From assembly GCA_036583965.1 (NCBI GenBank), contig JAZBQD010000013.1:2892144-2956143 (forward strand): a stretch of 64,000 nucleotides of DNA, written 5' to 3'. The translations under genes were made by a program, and so were the position numbers. Within the stretch, counting starts at the first letter, position 1. Each line of letters starts with the position of its first letter. Shown here piece after piece: positions 26,369 to 39,299 of this stretch. A model generated the notes under the pieces. The model made no database searches. It saw only the letters and a program-made list of their open reading frames with translations, and was not told where the DNA came from. The stretch comes from Prunella strophiata (lineage: Eukaryota > Chordata > Aves > Passeriformes > Prunellidae).

Positions 26369-27025
26369 TTAATTATTGCCCTCTCCTGCTTCTTCATCCT
26401 GCTGATCACTCGTCCACAGAGTGAGGTTATCTCGAAGTAACTGCATGATGAGAGTGGAGTCCTTGTAGGAATCCTCATTTAGTGTGTCCAGCTCTGCTAT
26501 GGCATCATCAAAGGCTTGTTTGGCTAAAAGGCAGGCCTGCTCAGGGGCATTCTGGATTTCATAGTAGAACACTGAGAAATTGAGTGCCAGCCCAAGCCTA
26601 ATGGGGTGAGTGGGCTGCATGTGCTCTTTGCTGATTTCAAAAGCCTCTTTATAGGCAGCTTCTGAGGCTTCCACGACACTGTTCTTCTTCTCTCCAGCAG
26701 CGACTTCTGCCAAATAGCGGTAGTAATCCCCCTTCATTTTCAGGTAAAAGACCTTGCTCTCATACTGGAAGTCATTGCAGTTCTTGATCAAGTATTTATC
26801 TAGGAGAGCCAAAACATCATTGCAGACTGTCTCGAGCTCCTTTTCTATCTTCTCCCTATAGGCTTTAACCTTCTCCAGCTTCTTCTCATTCCCATCTGCC
26901 ATAGTCTTCTGCTCTATGCTGCTGATGACACGCCAGGAGGACCGTCTGGCTCCCACTACATTCTTGTAGGCTACAGACAGCAAGTTTCTGTCCTCATTTG
27001 AGAGGGGCTCATTCAGCTCAGTTAC
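26369..27025 (-). CDS. YWHAH: 14-3-3 protein eta, coding exon 2 (residues 30-247)
   Basis: This exon encodes most of 14-3-3 eta, a dimeric cytosolic adaptor that binds phosphoserine/threonine motifs on many partners. It opens after a TTTTCAG acceptor with [14 protein letters not shown] and runs to a TAA after the acidic tail EEAGEGNN. Joined to exon 1 it gives 247 residues, against 246 in human as I recall; the extra residue is a second terminal Asn. The phosphopeptide-pocket residues Lys50, Arg57, Arg132 and Tyr133 are all present. The pattern [20 protein letters not shown] near the end is the family signature. The frame is open throughout, the junction is phase 0, and identity to the mammalian protein is very high. 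The eta assignment rests on exon 1 and on the [15 protein letters not shown] segment. Confidence 0.98.
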   Translation of the reverse strand, partial: VTELNEPLSNEDRNLLSVAYKNVVGARRSSWRVISSIEQKTMADGNEKKLEKVKAYREKIEKELETVCNDVLALLDKYLIKNCNDFQYESKVFYLKMKGDYYRYLAEVAAGEKKNSVVEASEAAYKEAFEISKEHMQPTHPIRLGLALNFSVFYYEIQNAPEQACLLAKQAFDDAIAELDTLNEDSYKDSTLIMQLLRDNLTLWTSDQQDEEAGEGNN

Positions 27026-30000
27026 CTGAAAATACAGAGAAAGAGCAAATTTAAAGGGTTTGCCTTAGAGAAGAGTGTGCAAACTTCCTTCAATACTTTC
27101 ATCAAGAAGTGCAAGATTCAAAACTTGCTCTAGAACCCAAAATTCCTTCTAGACAGGAGTAACTTTGTAACTTGAAAGTTTAAAACTGTTCTGCAGTCAG
27201 GACTTAAAAGAGAGAAATCCCCATAGTTCTGAAGTAATAGAAGGGGCTATTTAGAAGCCATTGAAAGAACATTCACTGAATAAAAGCAAGTCAAGCTTGT
27301 GTAATAGAGAAGCAATCACAGAGGAAGTCTCAGGTTTTTTAGGAAGTCTGCTGCAATTATATAGACTACACACTTAGTGATGATTTTAAATATACCTAGA
27401 ACACCAGTTTTTTGAATCTGGAGCACAGCAGTGACACTGGAAGCTGGTGCAATTCTCACATTTCTGTCCCCTGCTGCTTGCTTCCATTTGACAGCAGAGA
27501 TGGAAGCACGGCAGTCATTAAGCTCTGCACAGCACAAATGGAATTAGTGTTTCATGGCATCTTTCAGACACATAGTGAGTGATTATACAGTCTAATACAA
27601 AAGTTATCCTGACTTCTGCAGTCAAATTCCAGGGATAGGACATGAAAGAAATTGCATAGAAATAGGACAGCAAATCAGGAATGAAGCCATGATCAACTTC
27701 AAACTGCTGCTTCAAAAAGCTGAGATAGAAGGATATTACTTCTAATACTGTATATTTAGGTCTATTTCACTTGATGTTTTAATTCAGGCTATCAGACCCA
27801 TGGTCACTTGAAATTGCTCTACTTTTTAAAATTTATATGCATAAAATTAAACTCAAAGGAATGAGAATAAAAAATGTAACTCCTCTACCTTAAGCATATT
27901 GCTTTAAAAGTAGTCACTAGAATTCTAAGGATATGTACCTGGGTGTGAAAATAAACTTGTCCTTGCTCAGACACTGTTAAAATCATTAACCATTTCTTTT
28001 AAAAAATGTGTACATTTACTGCTTGACAGGCACCAGAGTGTTCACAGCCAAATACTTACCTACTACAAACAATCAAGTCACAAATATTTACACTATTCTG
28101 AGACTGCTGCTGTAGGCAGTGAACCTTCTAATGAATGTGCTTATTTCCAGATCCAAAACAGTTCATTACATTAATTATAATTATCACAGTAAGAGAGAAC
28201 TTACTTTCAAATTTAGGTTTTGTTCTTAAAATGTATTAAGTCAATTAATTTTATCTCCAAAATGACTTTTCCACAGTTCTGGAACCTGAACTCCCAAAAG
28301 ACACTGCTCTAATAGAATTAGAGACAACCTACAGAGGATGAAATGCACAGGAATAAACTCTAATGACATCTTCAGAATCTTCATCATAGCTCCCAATCAA
28401 TATTTTCCTCAACAATCTCCACCACAACCTACCTGAATCTTCTCTAGTAAAGATATTAACAGTTCTTTCACTGTTCAGTTACCATAATGGGAGCACATAA
28501 AAGGAATCCTGACTATAACCCTGGAATTCCTAACTCCACATGCCAATGAGTGTGGCAGCACTCCATCAGCTCAGAAATGAATTCTGGGTGCTGATCCCAC
28601 ATACACCAAGCTGAGCTCCTTTCCACAGAAAACACCCCAAAGTGAATGTTCCACAATGGAGAGCAGATCCATGACCTGACCCAGGTCAGTGGCCTGTGAT
28701 TATACTGATTTTGTCAGCCAGAGCCAGTTCTGAACCAGGTGCTGCAAAAATGGCTGTACCTGAGCCAGTATAAAGTCAGGTGAAATTAATAAAACTTGCC
28801 TGATACAAAGTTTTGCAGTCCATCATTGTGGAACAAATAGGAACCAACTAATGAATTTAAACCAGGTTTTAGAGCTCTACAGCAGCAAGAACTGGAAGTT
28901 CTATAGCTGCAGGTACCCCAGAGAAGGCCATGAGGAATTCATCTCCCAGCAGGGGAGGGCACTGCTTACACTAAAGACAACTCATTCCCCTCTCCTACAC
29001 AAACACATCATTAACCCCAAACCATACACTCAGGGATAGGTACTAAAAATATAGAACATTCCACATTTTTAAGCCCATTTATATATACAGATAAAGCCCA
29101 CATAACAAACTAGAACCTCAAGCTATTTTGTTTCAAAAAATTAAGTTCAAGATTTAAATTTCACTATGTAGTATTTCTCACAGGACTCATTTTAAAATTC
29201 TGTATCTCACATCACCCACATTACCAATTTTAAAAAGCAAATTATTTTTTACCACTATGTAGCTATATTGGAAAAGCAACATAAATCAATACATATCCTA
29301 AGCACTACCTATTAGGGTTAATACTGTCCAAAAACCAAAGTGCTTACACAGCTACAATTTGTCATGGTTTCTGGAATTATCTAAACCAAAGGGTACTCAA
29401 TGCTGTAATCTCAGGATGCTGAAACATTTGTTGCATCAACTGAGAACCTTTCACACTGACACCCAAAGCATCTTTCTCCAGTGTGTTGAGAAACAATTCT
29501 GTACCTACCGTGTCAGCTTTATTTGAAACAGCTGGAATCCTGGAGCAGCATTTAATGCAATGGGAATACCATGCCCCATGGAAGAATGCCATTTGCATGA
29601 CTGTATTTTCTATTAAAATTACTTTAGTAGTTACAAATTAATGGGTTTAGTAAACTAAGCCCATTAATTTGTAACAGCAACCATTTCATTTTCCTCTCTG
29701 TTTACACATTAAAATCAAAAATACTGGAATTCTTCCATGAAAAAAAAACAAAAACGTTTACAACAACAAAAATTTGTATTGAGCAATAAATTCCTTATTT
29801 AAGCTACAACTGCTACTTGGTCTAGCTTTTTTTTAATAGAAGAAATTGATGGGAATAAAAAATAAATATTTCTCCAGCTTTATGATGACAGATTAAATGG
29901 CAGCCTTGTCACTTTTTTCTCCAGTGGCAGAGTCAAAAATCAGGCAAATACACTTACACTAAACCAAGCATTTGTTACTTTATGTTTCTGAGGTAACTAC

Positions 30001-32460
30001 CATGCTGTTGGCTACATTCTGTATTGTAAAGTGTAGTAATACCTAAAACTGAAATTAATTGTTCAGATTTCAGTTTACACTGAAAGCACACTACTTTCAT
30101 TATAGCACCTTTAAAAATAACAGATGTGTTACAATCAGAGATTTTGTAGAAAAATTAAAACAAACTTTTCAAATCAAGATATCCTGGAGAATAGATTCCT
30201 GAGTTAGAATACTGATTTCCTTCCTTTTGGAGGAAGTCTAAATTCTCTGGATTGCAAGATTACTTCAATATTAACCTATATGGATTAAAAGCTCTCTGAA
30301 TTATCTCTCAGTTATTTGCAATCACTGAAGCAGAAGTATGAGCTGTGAGGACAGCCAGCCCTCAGAGCATTCCACAGATTATGCTCAGACCTACAAAATC
30401 AGCCTCAACACTGAAGAGCATTCTGGAAATTGCTGTGTTGGAGTGAACACCTGTGAAAGCCAAGTAACCAACAGATGCTACATCACAGATATGCAACAGT
30501 ATGTGAACAGCTGTAAATAAATTTAAATTAAAAGCTGTTGCTTTTAAATTCAGATTGCTTTTTGTGTTTAAAAAGTATCTATAAATTTCAAGACTTCCAC
30601 TTACTTACAAGAGTGTTCTCCAGCTCCCAATTACAGAAGCTCATGATCACACAACTTACTTGCTAGCAGAAGTGGCATTACAGATGAGAATACCACAGCT
30701 CCCAGGTGAATGAAAATTTGCATAGCAATTAGAACAGTTTGAAGACAAGTGGACATATACACTAGTTGTAAGTACTTTATTTACACACTTCCTAAAGCAC
30801 AGCAACTGTGTTCTCATGGTTTCACATGTGCCCAGAGACCATACACACATTGCAGGTCTGCAGTTCTTGGAGAAATATAAAGCTTTCTACTAGCAACAGC
30901 TAGAAATTGTCTTCTTGAGCAGTGCATTTTAGCAGGATCTCTATTTCATCTTTTCAAATTACCAACAGAAAGAAGAGCTGTTACTGTTACATTATTTGTA
31001 TCAAGAACTCTAGGGATAGAATTATAAATACACCTTATTTTAACGTCTTGTGGCTCTGGTATTGAGATACTCAGAAGCATCACTGGTTTAGAACTGGACT
31101 GGTTGTAACATTTATTACAACATAATAGCAAAAATGAACAAAAGCAGCAAAATTAGTGTCTTTTTACTGCCCTCATTTAAGGGAGGTGACATTCTTACAA
31201 CAAAAATGTGGACTTCGTTTGGAGCTGCTCTTTTTCAAACTAAAAACATCTCATGCCTTCAAACAGCAGAACTCTCAAGAGAAACAGCTCCTCTTGGGGC
31301 CTTTGGTGTTCACAGAGCACAGATCAGCAAGAACAAACCAATTGTAATCTGATATGGAAAGACACTGCTAAGCATCCAGTGGCATTAACATTACCCATAA
31401 CATTTGGATCGTGTGAATGCTTTGTTTTCAAGAAAGGGAACTAGACATAATAGGTTTGATCATTCTACAATTTTATTATGTATCAGTACAGTCAGATCAG
31501 TACAAATAATTTTCATTGTTTGGTTATGAAAGGAGCAGAGTTGCAAATGTAACAGTTTAAACACATTTCAGTATTCAACAGGGTACGGAATGCACTGAGA
31601 AACTGTTACCCTACAAAGAAGAGGCAAAAAGGCAACGTTAAAGCTCGGGAAATGCTCCTGGAACAGGGGGTAGCTTTCACACCTGGACGCAGCTACTGTG
31701 TGAGTTACCGATGTCAGTGAGTGAGGCCTCTATTCGTGTCTTTTACGGCGAGGCAAAAGAAACGTCTAGAAGAGGAAAGGGCTCCTCTTGCTGTGTCCCC
31801 AGACAGCCCCCGCCGCAGTGCCCATCCCACAGGACCAGCGCCCCCAAACGCTGGCGGATGCCCAGAAGGGGAGATGGCCCCAAGGTGAAACCCACCACCC
31901 CATCGGGGTGGGAGGGAGGTGGGCGAGGATGGGCCCCATCTGTAGCAGAGAAGGAATGCACAGCGTTCCCGCCGCGAGGAGAGGCGGGCGGCATTCAAAT
32001 GGCCGCACTGCGAGCCCGATTGGCGCGGTGGGGAGACCGAGAGGAGGGCATGGGGACAGCCACACCCCCGGGGCAGGGACAGCCGGGGAGCGGGAGGGCT
32101 GCGAGACAGCCCTTACGGGGGAACGGGGGGAATGAGGGGGGAAGGAAACAGATTTTGAAAAGGGGGTGCTAGGTCCGGTTTGGACCGGCTACTCTTTGTC
32201 TCATCTCTGCCGAAGGCAGGTAGCACTGGGCACCGCCCCACACGGCGGCGAGATGTCCCGGCGGGATGGTCTGGCTCCCGCTCCCGCCCTCCTTTCTTCA
32301 CCGCGACGGGTGGGACCCGGCGGCTCGCATCCTCCCCGGACCCAACCCCGCCTCGGACCAGCCCGCACTTCCTCTCCCTCCCTCCCTCCCCCGCCACTAC
32401 TCCCCTACACACTCCTCCCCGAGTACGCCCCACGGCCGCCACGCTACCGGCCCCACTCAC
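27026..32460 (-). other. YWHAH: YWHAH intron 1
   Basis: A single 5.4-kb intron separates the two coding exons. On the minus strand it starts GTGAGT after exon 1 and ends TTTTCAG before exon 2. Its 5' quarter lies within the CpG island. It also holds a near-perfect 46-base palindrome at 29630-29675. No other gene or small RNA was recognised in it. Confidence 0.9.
29630..29675. repeat. 46-bp near-perfect palindrome in YWHAH intron
   Basis: The 22-base arms at 29630-29651 and 29654-29675 are reverse complements at 21 of 22 positions around a 2-base AA spacer. The outer 16 bases (beginning GTTACAAATTAATGGG) match perfectly. The one mismatch would be a G-U pair in one of the two RNA strands. With almost no loop it is more likely a fold-back or replication-slippage product than a microRNA precursor. 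Confidence 0.85.
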
Positions 32461-32547
32461 CGACTTCATGGCCGAGGCCATGTCATCGTATCTCTCCGCC
32501 TGCTCGGCCAGGCGGGCTCTCTGCAGCAGCTGCTCTCGGTCCCCCAT
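32461..32547 (-). CDS. YWHAH: 14-3-3 protein eta, coding exon 1 (residues 1-29)
   Basis: The exon encodes MGDREQLLQRARLAEQAERY and on to MASAMKS, the N-terminal dimerisation helix region of 14-3-3 eta. It ends at a consensus GTGAGT donor in phase 0 and joins exactly to VTELNEP in exon 2. MGDREQLL distinguishes eta from other 14-3-3 isoforms. Residue 29 is Ser where human has Ala as I recall. The Met at 32547 is the only plausible start; the upstream GC-rich leader has in-frame open sequence, but it is low-complexity and not conserved. Confidence 0.97.
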
Positions 32548-32677
32548 GGCCGCTTCCGTGGTGGCTGCTGGGCTGGGCTCTGCGCGCCCCTGAGAGAGAG
32601 CGGAAGGCGGGCGGGGATGTGCGGCTGGCGGCGCACGGGTGGCGGGAGCGGGAACTGTAAGCGGAGCCGCCCGCTGG

Positions 32678-32766
32678 GCTGAGCTGTGCTGTGCTGAGCC
32701 GGGCTGTGCCGGGCTGTGCCTGGCTGAGCTGTGCTGAGCCGGGCTGTGCCTGGCTGAGCTGTGCTG
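32678..32766. repeat. 30-bp tandem repeats in YWHAH 5' leader
   Basis: Units built from GCTGAGCTGTGCTGAGCC plus GGGCTGTGCCTG repeat with a 30-base period. Two clean junctions are visible (near 32722 and 32752), and the first copy is enlarged by shorter internal duplications of GCTGT-type blocks. The array lies about 130-220 bases upstream of the YWHAH start codon, probably inside the 5' UTR. Confidence 0.75.
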
Positions 32767-32942
32767 GCCGCCGCTCCCTCGCCCGCCGGCCGCGCTCCCG
32801 GACCGACCGCGGCGTGTGCGGCTCGGAGCCTCGCGCTGCTGCCGCCGCCCGCGCCTGCGCGCCGGGAAGGCAACGAGGGGGCGGAGCCGCGGTGCTGCAG
32901 GGGAGGGGAGGGGGCGCCGCTCCCCCGCGCTCTATTTCTAGG

Positions 32943-32964
32943 TGACGTCACTTGCTATAAATAG
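32943..32964. promoter_or_regulatory. YWHAH: CRE next to TATA/MEF2-type box, YWHAH promoter
   Basis: A perfect palindromic CRE, TGACGTCA (32943-32950), is followed four bases later by CTATAAATAG (32955-32964). The latter is a TATA-like box and also a perfect match to the MEF2 form YTAWWWWTAR. Both elements read nearly the same on each strand, so they could serve YWHAH on the minus strand (start expected near 32925-32935) or a divergent plus-strand transcript (start near 32985-32995). The motifs are seen directly. Their use is inferred from the position at the CpG-island centre. Confidence 0.6.
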
Positions 32965-33240
32965 CCATCGCGGGGCGCCGGCCGCGGGCCGCGCGTGCGC
33001 GCTGGGAGTGCTGCATTTTCCTGCTGCAAAGGTGGAGGTGGGCGGGGGGCGCGGGCACTGCGGGACGGGGCACGGCACGGGCTCGGACACCGCCACCGCC
33101 TCCGCCTCGCCCGCCCTGCCTGGCCTGGCCAGAGGCACGGGCGGGCCACCGCTGTCTGAGCACGGGTCGGGGTGACCACGCTCCGCGTTCACGTGCGCGA
33201 CCCTGCCCGGCCCCATGGCTGCTCTGTGCGGCCGCAGCCT

Positions 33241-36200
33241 GCAGCAGTGGCACGGTTGTGCCTCTTTCGGGGAAATAAGTGTATCTCGCATCCCGGCTGC
33301 CTTGAAACGGCCCGAGTTGTGGGGGTGGTACCACGGACCAATTCTACTACCTTACCTAAGAGATGCAGCTAAATTCAATTTTACTACGTATTTTAATGTG
33401 TAATAGTCAAGCTCCTCTTTCATACATTGACAGACTACCATTCTTACATAAAAATTATCTCAAGGTAGGAACCTTGCACGAACAACAAACTGCTGCTGGT
33501 GTCCACAGAAGCGCTGGGAGCCACGTTACTCATCTCTTACAATAAATCCTAGATTAACTTTTCCCATTCAGCCCTGGCCAGCATTTCAACATGCCTGCAC
33601 CGCTGAAGGTAGGGGAGCTGCTGTACAGCTGAGCGAAAGGTTTGCTCACCAGCAGACAGCTCAGCACCAGAGCACCTGTGGTGATTTAAGCTCACCCCCA
33701 AAGACAAGGAAAGAAATCCATTAGCACAGCCGGGAAGCAGGGACAAGGCTGCTCCTGCTGCTCCCGATGCTCTCCACTACCCCCGGTACTCTCGCACTAC
33801 TTCACATGAGTCAATCCAGCCCCTTGTGCCAGACAAAAGTTTTTAGCCTTAACTCTAATGCTGCTGGCTTTTGTGCATTAAACCCTAATGCCATTTAAAA
33901 TAAATGCTGCTGTCTTAAAAGGGATTAGATGAATATTGCTTGTTAAAATACATAAATAAATATGACAAATAAGAATAAACTATAGTTATAGGTAATAAGG
34001 ACACGAAAGATAAAACTTAGCAAGTTATAAACTGATTGCCAGAACATTCTGGAAACAGCCCTTGCAGTAGTGTGAAGTGCATACACCACTGTGCATGCAT
34101 CCCAGCCAGCCAAATGGGGCTTTTTCCTACTGGGATTTTATTTTCACTGTTTCTAAGAGAAGGCAGTAGAATGGAATGGATCCCAAGCATCAGTTCAATT
34201 TATTACCATAATTATTTTAAAACTTGCATTGATTTTTACCTTAGAATAAATGTTTAGGTATAGACAGCAAAGATGTGATTTTGAAAATATATCATTCCAT
34301 GTAAAAATACAAATTTTAATGCATCTGACCCTTAGGCAAGAATAGTGAGAGATGTGCCAATCCTCCCTGCCCAGTTCACTTCAGTTGGGAACCTTTGCAG
34401 TTGTAATAATTTCTCAGCAGAGATTAGTCAGTTTGCAAAGCATTCCACCAGCTCTGAAAATATGTAGGGTTTACCAGCAGCTTTCTAGTCTTGTACAGCA
34501 GCTTCAGACTCCCCAGGGAAATGGATTACAAAGTATTTTTAAAACGAGTTATTCACCCACTGAACCAATCTGCATTAATCTACCAAATATATGTGGATAT
34601 ATCTACACATGCACAAAACATTCTCATTAAATGCTTTGGTTTCCTTAATTGAGGCTTCTGTAAAACAGCTATTTCTCAGTCTAAAGCATCTCAAAAATTC
34701 CTAACCTTGAATCCATGAGGTCATGTGTAACCTCACTGCTCTAAAACCAGATACACATCTAAATTCAACAGTTTCAAGAAAAAGTGCTAAAATAAGGCTA
34801 CGTTGTGTGCAGTATTTCCACAGTCTGACTGTAACCTAAAGAAAGGGAGGAGATTGCATTTCACATTCCAAGGTCTGGGGGAGAGTCCCTATATTCTCCT
34901 GTGCATACAGTGCCTAGTGCTCTGGATCTTCATCCTCAGTAGTGGCTCCACAGTTACACAGAAGTACAAATAAACAAAAAATGAGAGCTCACACAGTAAG
35001 TTTTATAATCTTCTACAATATTTATGAGTCACAATGTCTTAAAACAAAAATGGAAAGGAAAAGGAAAAATCAGGAGGCCTTTTATTGGAGTGCTGAATGG
35101 GGTGCAAGCAGTGCCTGACTGTGGTTCCCCCGCTGAGCTCAGATGGCAGGCATCACTCTGTGATTCCCACCAAAGCTCAGGAATACTGCTCTCATGAGGC
35201 AGGACTGAGAATTGTTCACAAAGTGACCACACCCAGCAAGAATTTGTAGATGGAGAAATTTATGGCACTGAAAATTGCACTATGACCTAAGGCAGTGGCT
35301 CTGCTCCACAGGCATATCTGATTATTGGACAGCACCCATGTTCCAGAAATAGCTTCCTGCTGAAATGCCATTCCAGTTCAGTGCTCACTCCCACAGGGGC
35401 ACTGGGGACACCACAGCTGTCTCAGAGAGTGTCTCCCCAGTGCTGATGTTTAGCTGCAGGGACACTGCTGAAGAGGCAACACCACAAGGAAACCACCATG
35501 TGCCATTCCCAGGCTTTCCCCACGGTGGAAAACCTCCCCTTTTGTTGTCCTGGAAGCACTGAGGGAACACACACATTTTGTGCCACTCTTTCCAAGACTC
35601 ATGGAACTACAGAAGTGCTGCTACAAAGTTCCTGCCACTAACGTCCTCCTGATCCCTGGAGAAAATTATCTTTCTTTTCTGCAGCAAGGAAATATTTTAT
35701 TTAGGGAACTGCTAAATGATGAAAGTCTTGGGGACAAGATACTGAAAAACAGAGAGAGAGAAGAGAAACCACCCACTGGTGGGGGAGGTTAACCAGCTTC
35801 CACATCACAGCAAATGAAGTAGAGACAACTGTGGAAGAGAAAGAGAGATGGAGTTTGTTAATATCTGGTCTTGGAAATACTTGTGACTGGCCCTTACATG
35901 GGGCATGATGCTCAGATACTGCTGTAAGGACAGATTCTTCCAGAGGCTTAGGACTATCTGTAATTTTTATTGTTAGAATTCTAGCAACACATTCCCCCAG
36001 TAAAGTGAGGATAAATGTGCATCAGGAGGATAGATGGTGTAACCAACGACAAGATCAGAGCACGAGATAGCAGTGGGTGTAGCTGTAGTGTGATGATTCT
36101 CTCCCAAACCACAAGGGACTGTAATTTCAGTGACATACTTCTAGCCAAACCATACACCACAGTTTAACAAGCCTCTAGGCTGTCACAGTGTGTGAAAATA

Positions 36201-39200
36201 TTCTACTCTTTGTCATATTTCAATTTCATATTAATCTTGAATCACTCTCACAGAACCTCCCTCATAACTGAAGGGTAAATCCTAGAATGAAGAAAGATGA
36301 CACTGCCTGAGTGCTGCTCAGCAGCAGCAACAGGGTTCATGCCATACATTGTGGTGAAGCACATTGTGTATCTAATAACCTACACGGGAAGAACTTTAAA
36401 ACAGAAGGGTACAAAACCTCTGGTGAAGCTCTTGCTCCCTCATGGGAAAGGGTAGTTCTGCACCCCAAAGCCTATTTGGGATCACTGCAGTGTATTTAAT
36501 ACCATTCAGTATTCACACACAGTAGCCTTTTGCATATTCAAAATCCTGTGCTGACACAAGCTGATAAACCCTCAGAACTCTCTGGCAAAATGTGCTATCT
36601 TCCAGCACCTGCTCATTTCAGAGTCCAGTGAGGAAACAGCACTGTGTCTGAATAAAAGATGATGGCAGTTTTTCCCTGCCAGAATGATTCAGGGATATGC
36701 ACAGGGGGTTGTCAAGCATGCTCAGTTGTGGGGGTTCCTTTAAGTGGCAAGAACACAGCAGCTAATTGAAAGCAGCTTTAACTCCTCATGAGCTGCTTCA
36801 GACTTTGGTGTTTGCTAGTCCTGCCCAGGTAGAAGAATGCAGTTTTAATCTTTATATAATGAGGGGAAAGTAATCAGGATTCACAAGCTTCAACAGGAAA
36901 ATATGAAAAAGCCTGCTTATCAGCAGCTGCCACCAGAGCACCATTTTGAAAAGAGGCTCTTACAGGTAAGAGGAAAAAGAAACAACCTGTATTAAGAAAA
37001 TACTGGAAGTAAAAGAACAATATGAACATAAAATAACTCAATCCTGCAATTTCTGGAACCTCTCCGAAACACCTCGTGCTGAGCATAAACAATTAAGGAC
37101 TCAGCATCAACAGCCACATTTAAAAAATAAGACCAGATCTGTCTTAACAAATGAATTTTTACTGCCCTTCAGCCTTTACCAAAGTGGATTAGTTTGACTT
37201 AGAACTGGATTAAATCCCACCGAAAATGATTGATCTGAAACAATGACCTTTCACTGTAGAACATAACATGAAAGACTTTGGGGATAAGACTAATGAAGTG
37301 CAGAGATAAAACAAAATGCCTTTGCCGACATTTTCAAAAGTGGCCTCTTATTCTGGGTGCCCTACTTGAGTCACTGCACAAAGTGCTAAAAATGAGGCCC
37401 CAAGAAAAGGTGAGCCAGGCATCCAGAAGGAGAGACTGCCTGAAAACACTTCCTTGGAGCTGTGTCTCCCAGCATTTGTCCTGAGTGGGTGTTGGATGCA
37501 CCAGTGACTGTGACAGTGAGCAGAACTGCCAAAGGGGCTGCAAGCAGCAAGAGCTGCTGCTCACACCCTCCATCCCCTGCTAGCACTGACATGGGTTTGT
37601 TCAGGGAAGTTTTCAGGCAGGATCTCCACACAGCCATTTCCACAGCACACTTCCAGGGCAGAACCACCTGAGCCAGGCTCAGGGCTGTCTGCTGACCTGC
37701 CTGGAGAAAAGCCACCTCTAGCAGCAGTGCTGGAAAACATGGATGCTGCCTGTTGGGAAAGTGTTCCTCTCACCTCAGGGAGGGTCAAGTAACAGAACTT
37801 CTGAAAGTGCTCCTAGATTTCCATCCCCCTTCTGTGACCAATCAACACATAGAGGCACTGTACTTTGGGCTCTTATATGCATTTTAGGATAAAAATAACT
37901 TTGGGTTTTTTCTATCTAGGGCAAGCTCCTTCCTTTGCTAGGCCAAGCCATGTGGAGGAGGAGGAATGACAACAGCAGGTACAGCACATTCAGCTCAGGG
38001 CAGGTCAGCCACGTGCTCAGGGTGTTCCAAGTACAGCTCCAAGGAAGAACAACATAAACACATCCAGAGCTTGCTACAGATGGTAGGACAGGGAAAGCAG
38101 AACACGATGGGGACACGAATCACATCTAGGAAACCAGAACGAGGTAAGACACAAATTGAACAAATTGCTACCCCAATACAATGGAAAGAACTCCAGTGGG
38201 CTCTCCTTGAAAGACTAACTCCAGCCAGCAGCACAGGCAGAGAAGGTCAAAAGCACTACTGGCGTTCAGCACAGATTCACTTGTTCTCTTCCCCTGCTGC
38301 ATGGCCAGGCACCCCATCTGTGCTGGCCCATGGAGGGGGAAGCAGCAGCCCACCCCTGAATCCTGCTCAGCCCCCTGTAACCCAGCATGGCCGAGTCCTG
38401 AGAGATCATCTGTAGGCACCACTTGCAAATTACTATCCAAATGCAATTAGCTCCTCAAAAGTGCTTTGTGCAGGGTCAATATCCAGGTGACATGAGGCAA
38501 TAGTGGGCCAAAACACACTGTACTTCAACCACTTGACTTTACATCTCTTAAAGGGAAATAATTTTAATTTGCTTGATTTTACATATCAAACTTTGAATTG
38601 TCTAACATAAATTTACAGAAAAGTAATAAGTTATTTCACCTGGGAAACGACCTAGAAAATTCAGTTGTCCTCCAGAGAGCAAATGTACCAAATTCAGAAA
38701 TTAAATTCATTAAGTATAAGAGAAAAGGCCTTAATTCTGCTTTAGCTGAAAATCCTTTTTCAGATTTAAGTTTGGAAAAGAGACTTGTTGTTCTAGCACT
38801 CCTGAGGAATTTTGCTGAATTGAGCCTCTTCTTTTTAGTTAAAAACTCAAAACAACTGTGTTCTTGAAGCTATTTTTAAAACTTACAAGGTCTTAGGACA
38901 CTGGTGTTGTTAAAGTGGTAGAACAAAGGTCACTTATATGCCAAGCCAAAATACCTGTGTTCCCTAGTATGGGTTGCTTCTTAGAAAAGAACCTATATAG
39001 AATGACAGCGATCTAAAACTTCTATACAGGCTATGCTAATCTAATCTTATCTCCCCTGACAGGAAACAGAACTAAATATTTGAAAGGAACTGAAAATACA
39101 TCTCATTGTAAGAGAGGCGTCATTCCTCTTTACTCCAATACGTCTTCAACAGCAGGGAAGTGTAACCTCCCTGGCTTTCATCCACATGTGTCATGTACCA

Positions 39201-39299
39201 CTGGGTACCTAAATCAGAGTCATTGTAGTGACATGTCATCAGCAGGGATGAAAACTGAAATACCTTATTTGGGATCTCAGACAGCAGCCCAGCAAGATC
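33241..39299. other. Intergenic DNA between YWHAH and the 39.4-kb CpG island
   Basis: No supported exon. Frames are short, on both strands, and low in recognisable content. I see no intact mobile element. Upstream regulatory DNA of YWHAH may lie here but could not be singled out. Confidence 0.5.

Larger units (their letters stand above)
31780..33240. promoter_or_regulatory. YWHAH: CpG island over YWHAH promoter, exon 1 and early intron
   Basis: The region is strongly GC-rich with many CpG dinucleotides, in sharp contrast to the AT-rich flanks. It covers the YWHAH start codon (32547), its leader, the presumed start site and the first part of intron 1. Broad, constitutive CpG-island promoters fit the ubiquitous, brain-rich expression known for this gene. 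The limits were judged by eye. Confidence 0.75.

Noticed and set aside
31711..33400. Many long frames over the YWHAH CpG island
   Set aside because: GC richness removes stop codons in all frames. Only the exon 1 frame (32461-32547) has conserved coding content.
37966..38415. 149-codon plus-strand frame with overlapping antisense frames
   Set aside because: It looks like chance openness, with no similarity recognised.
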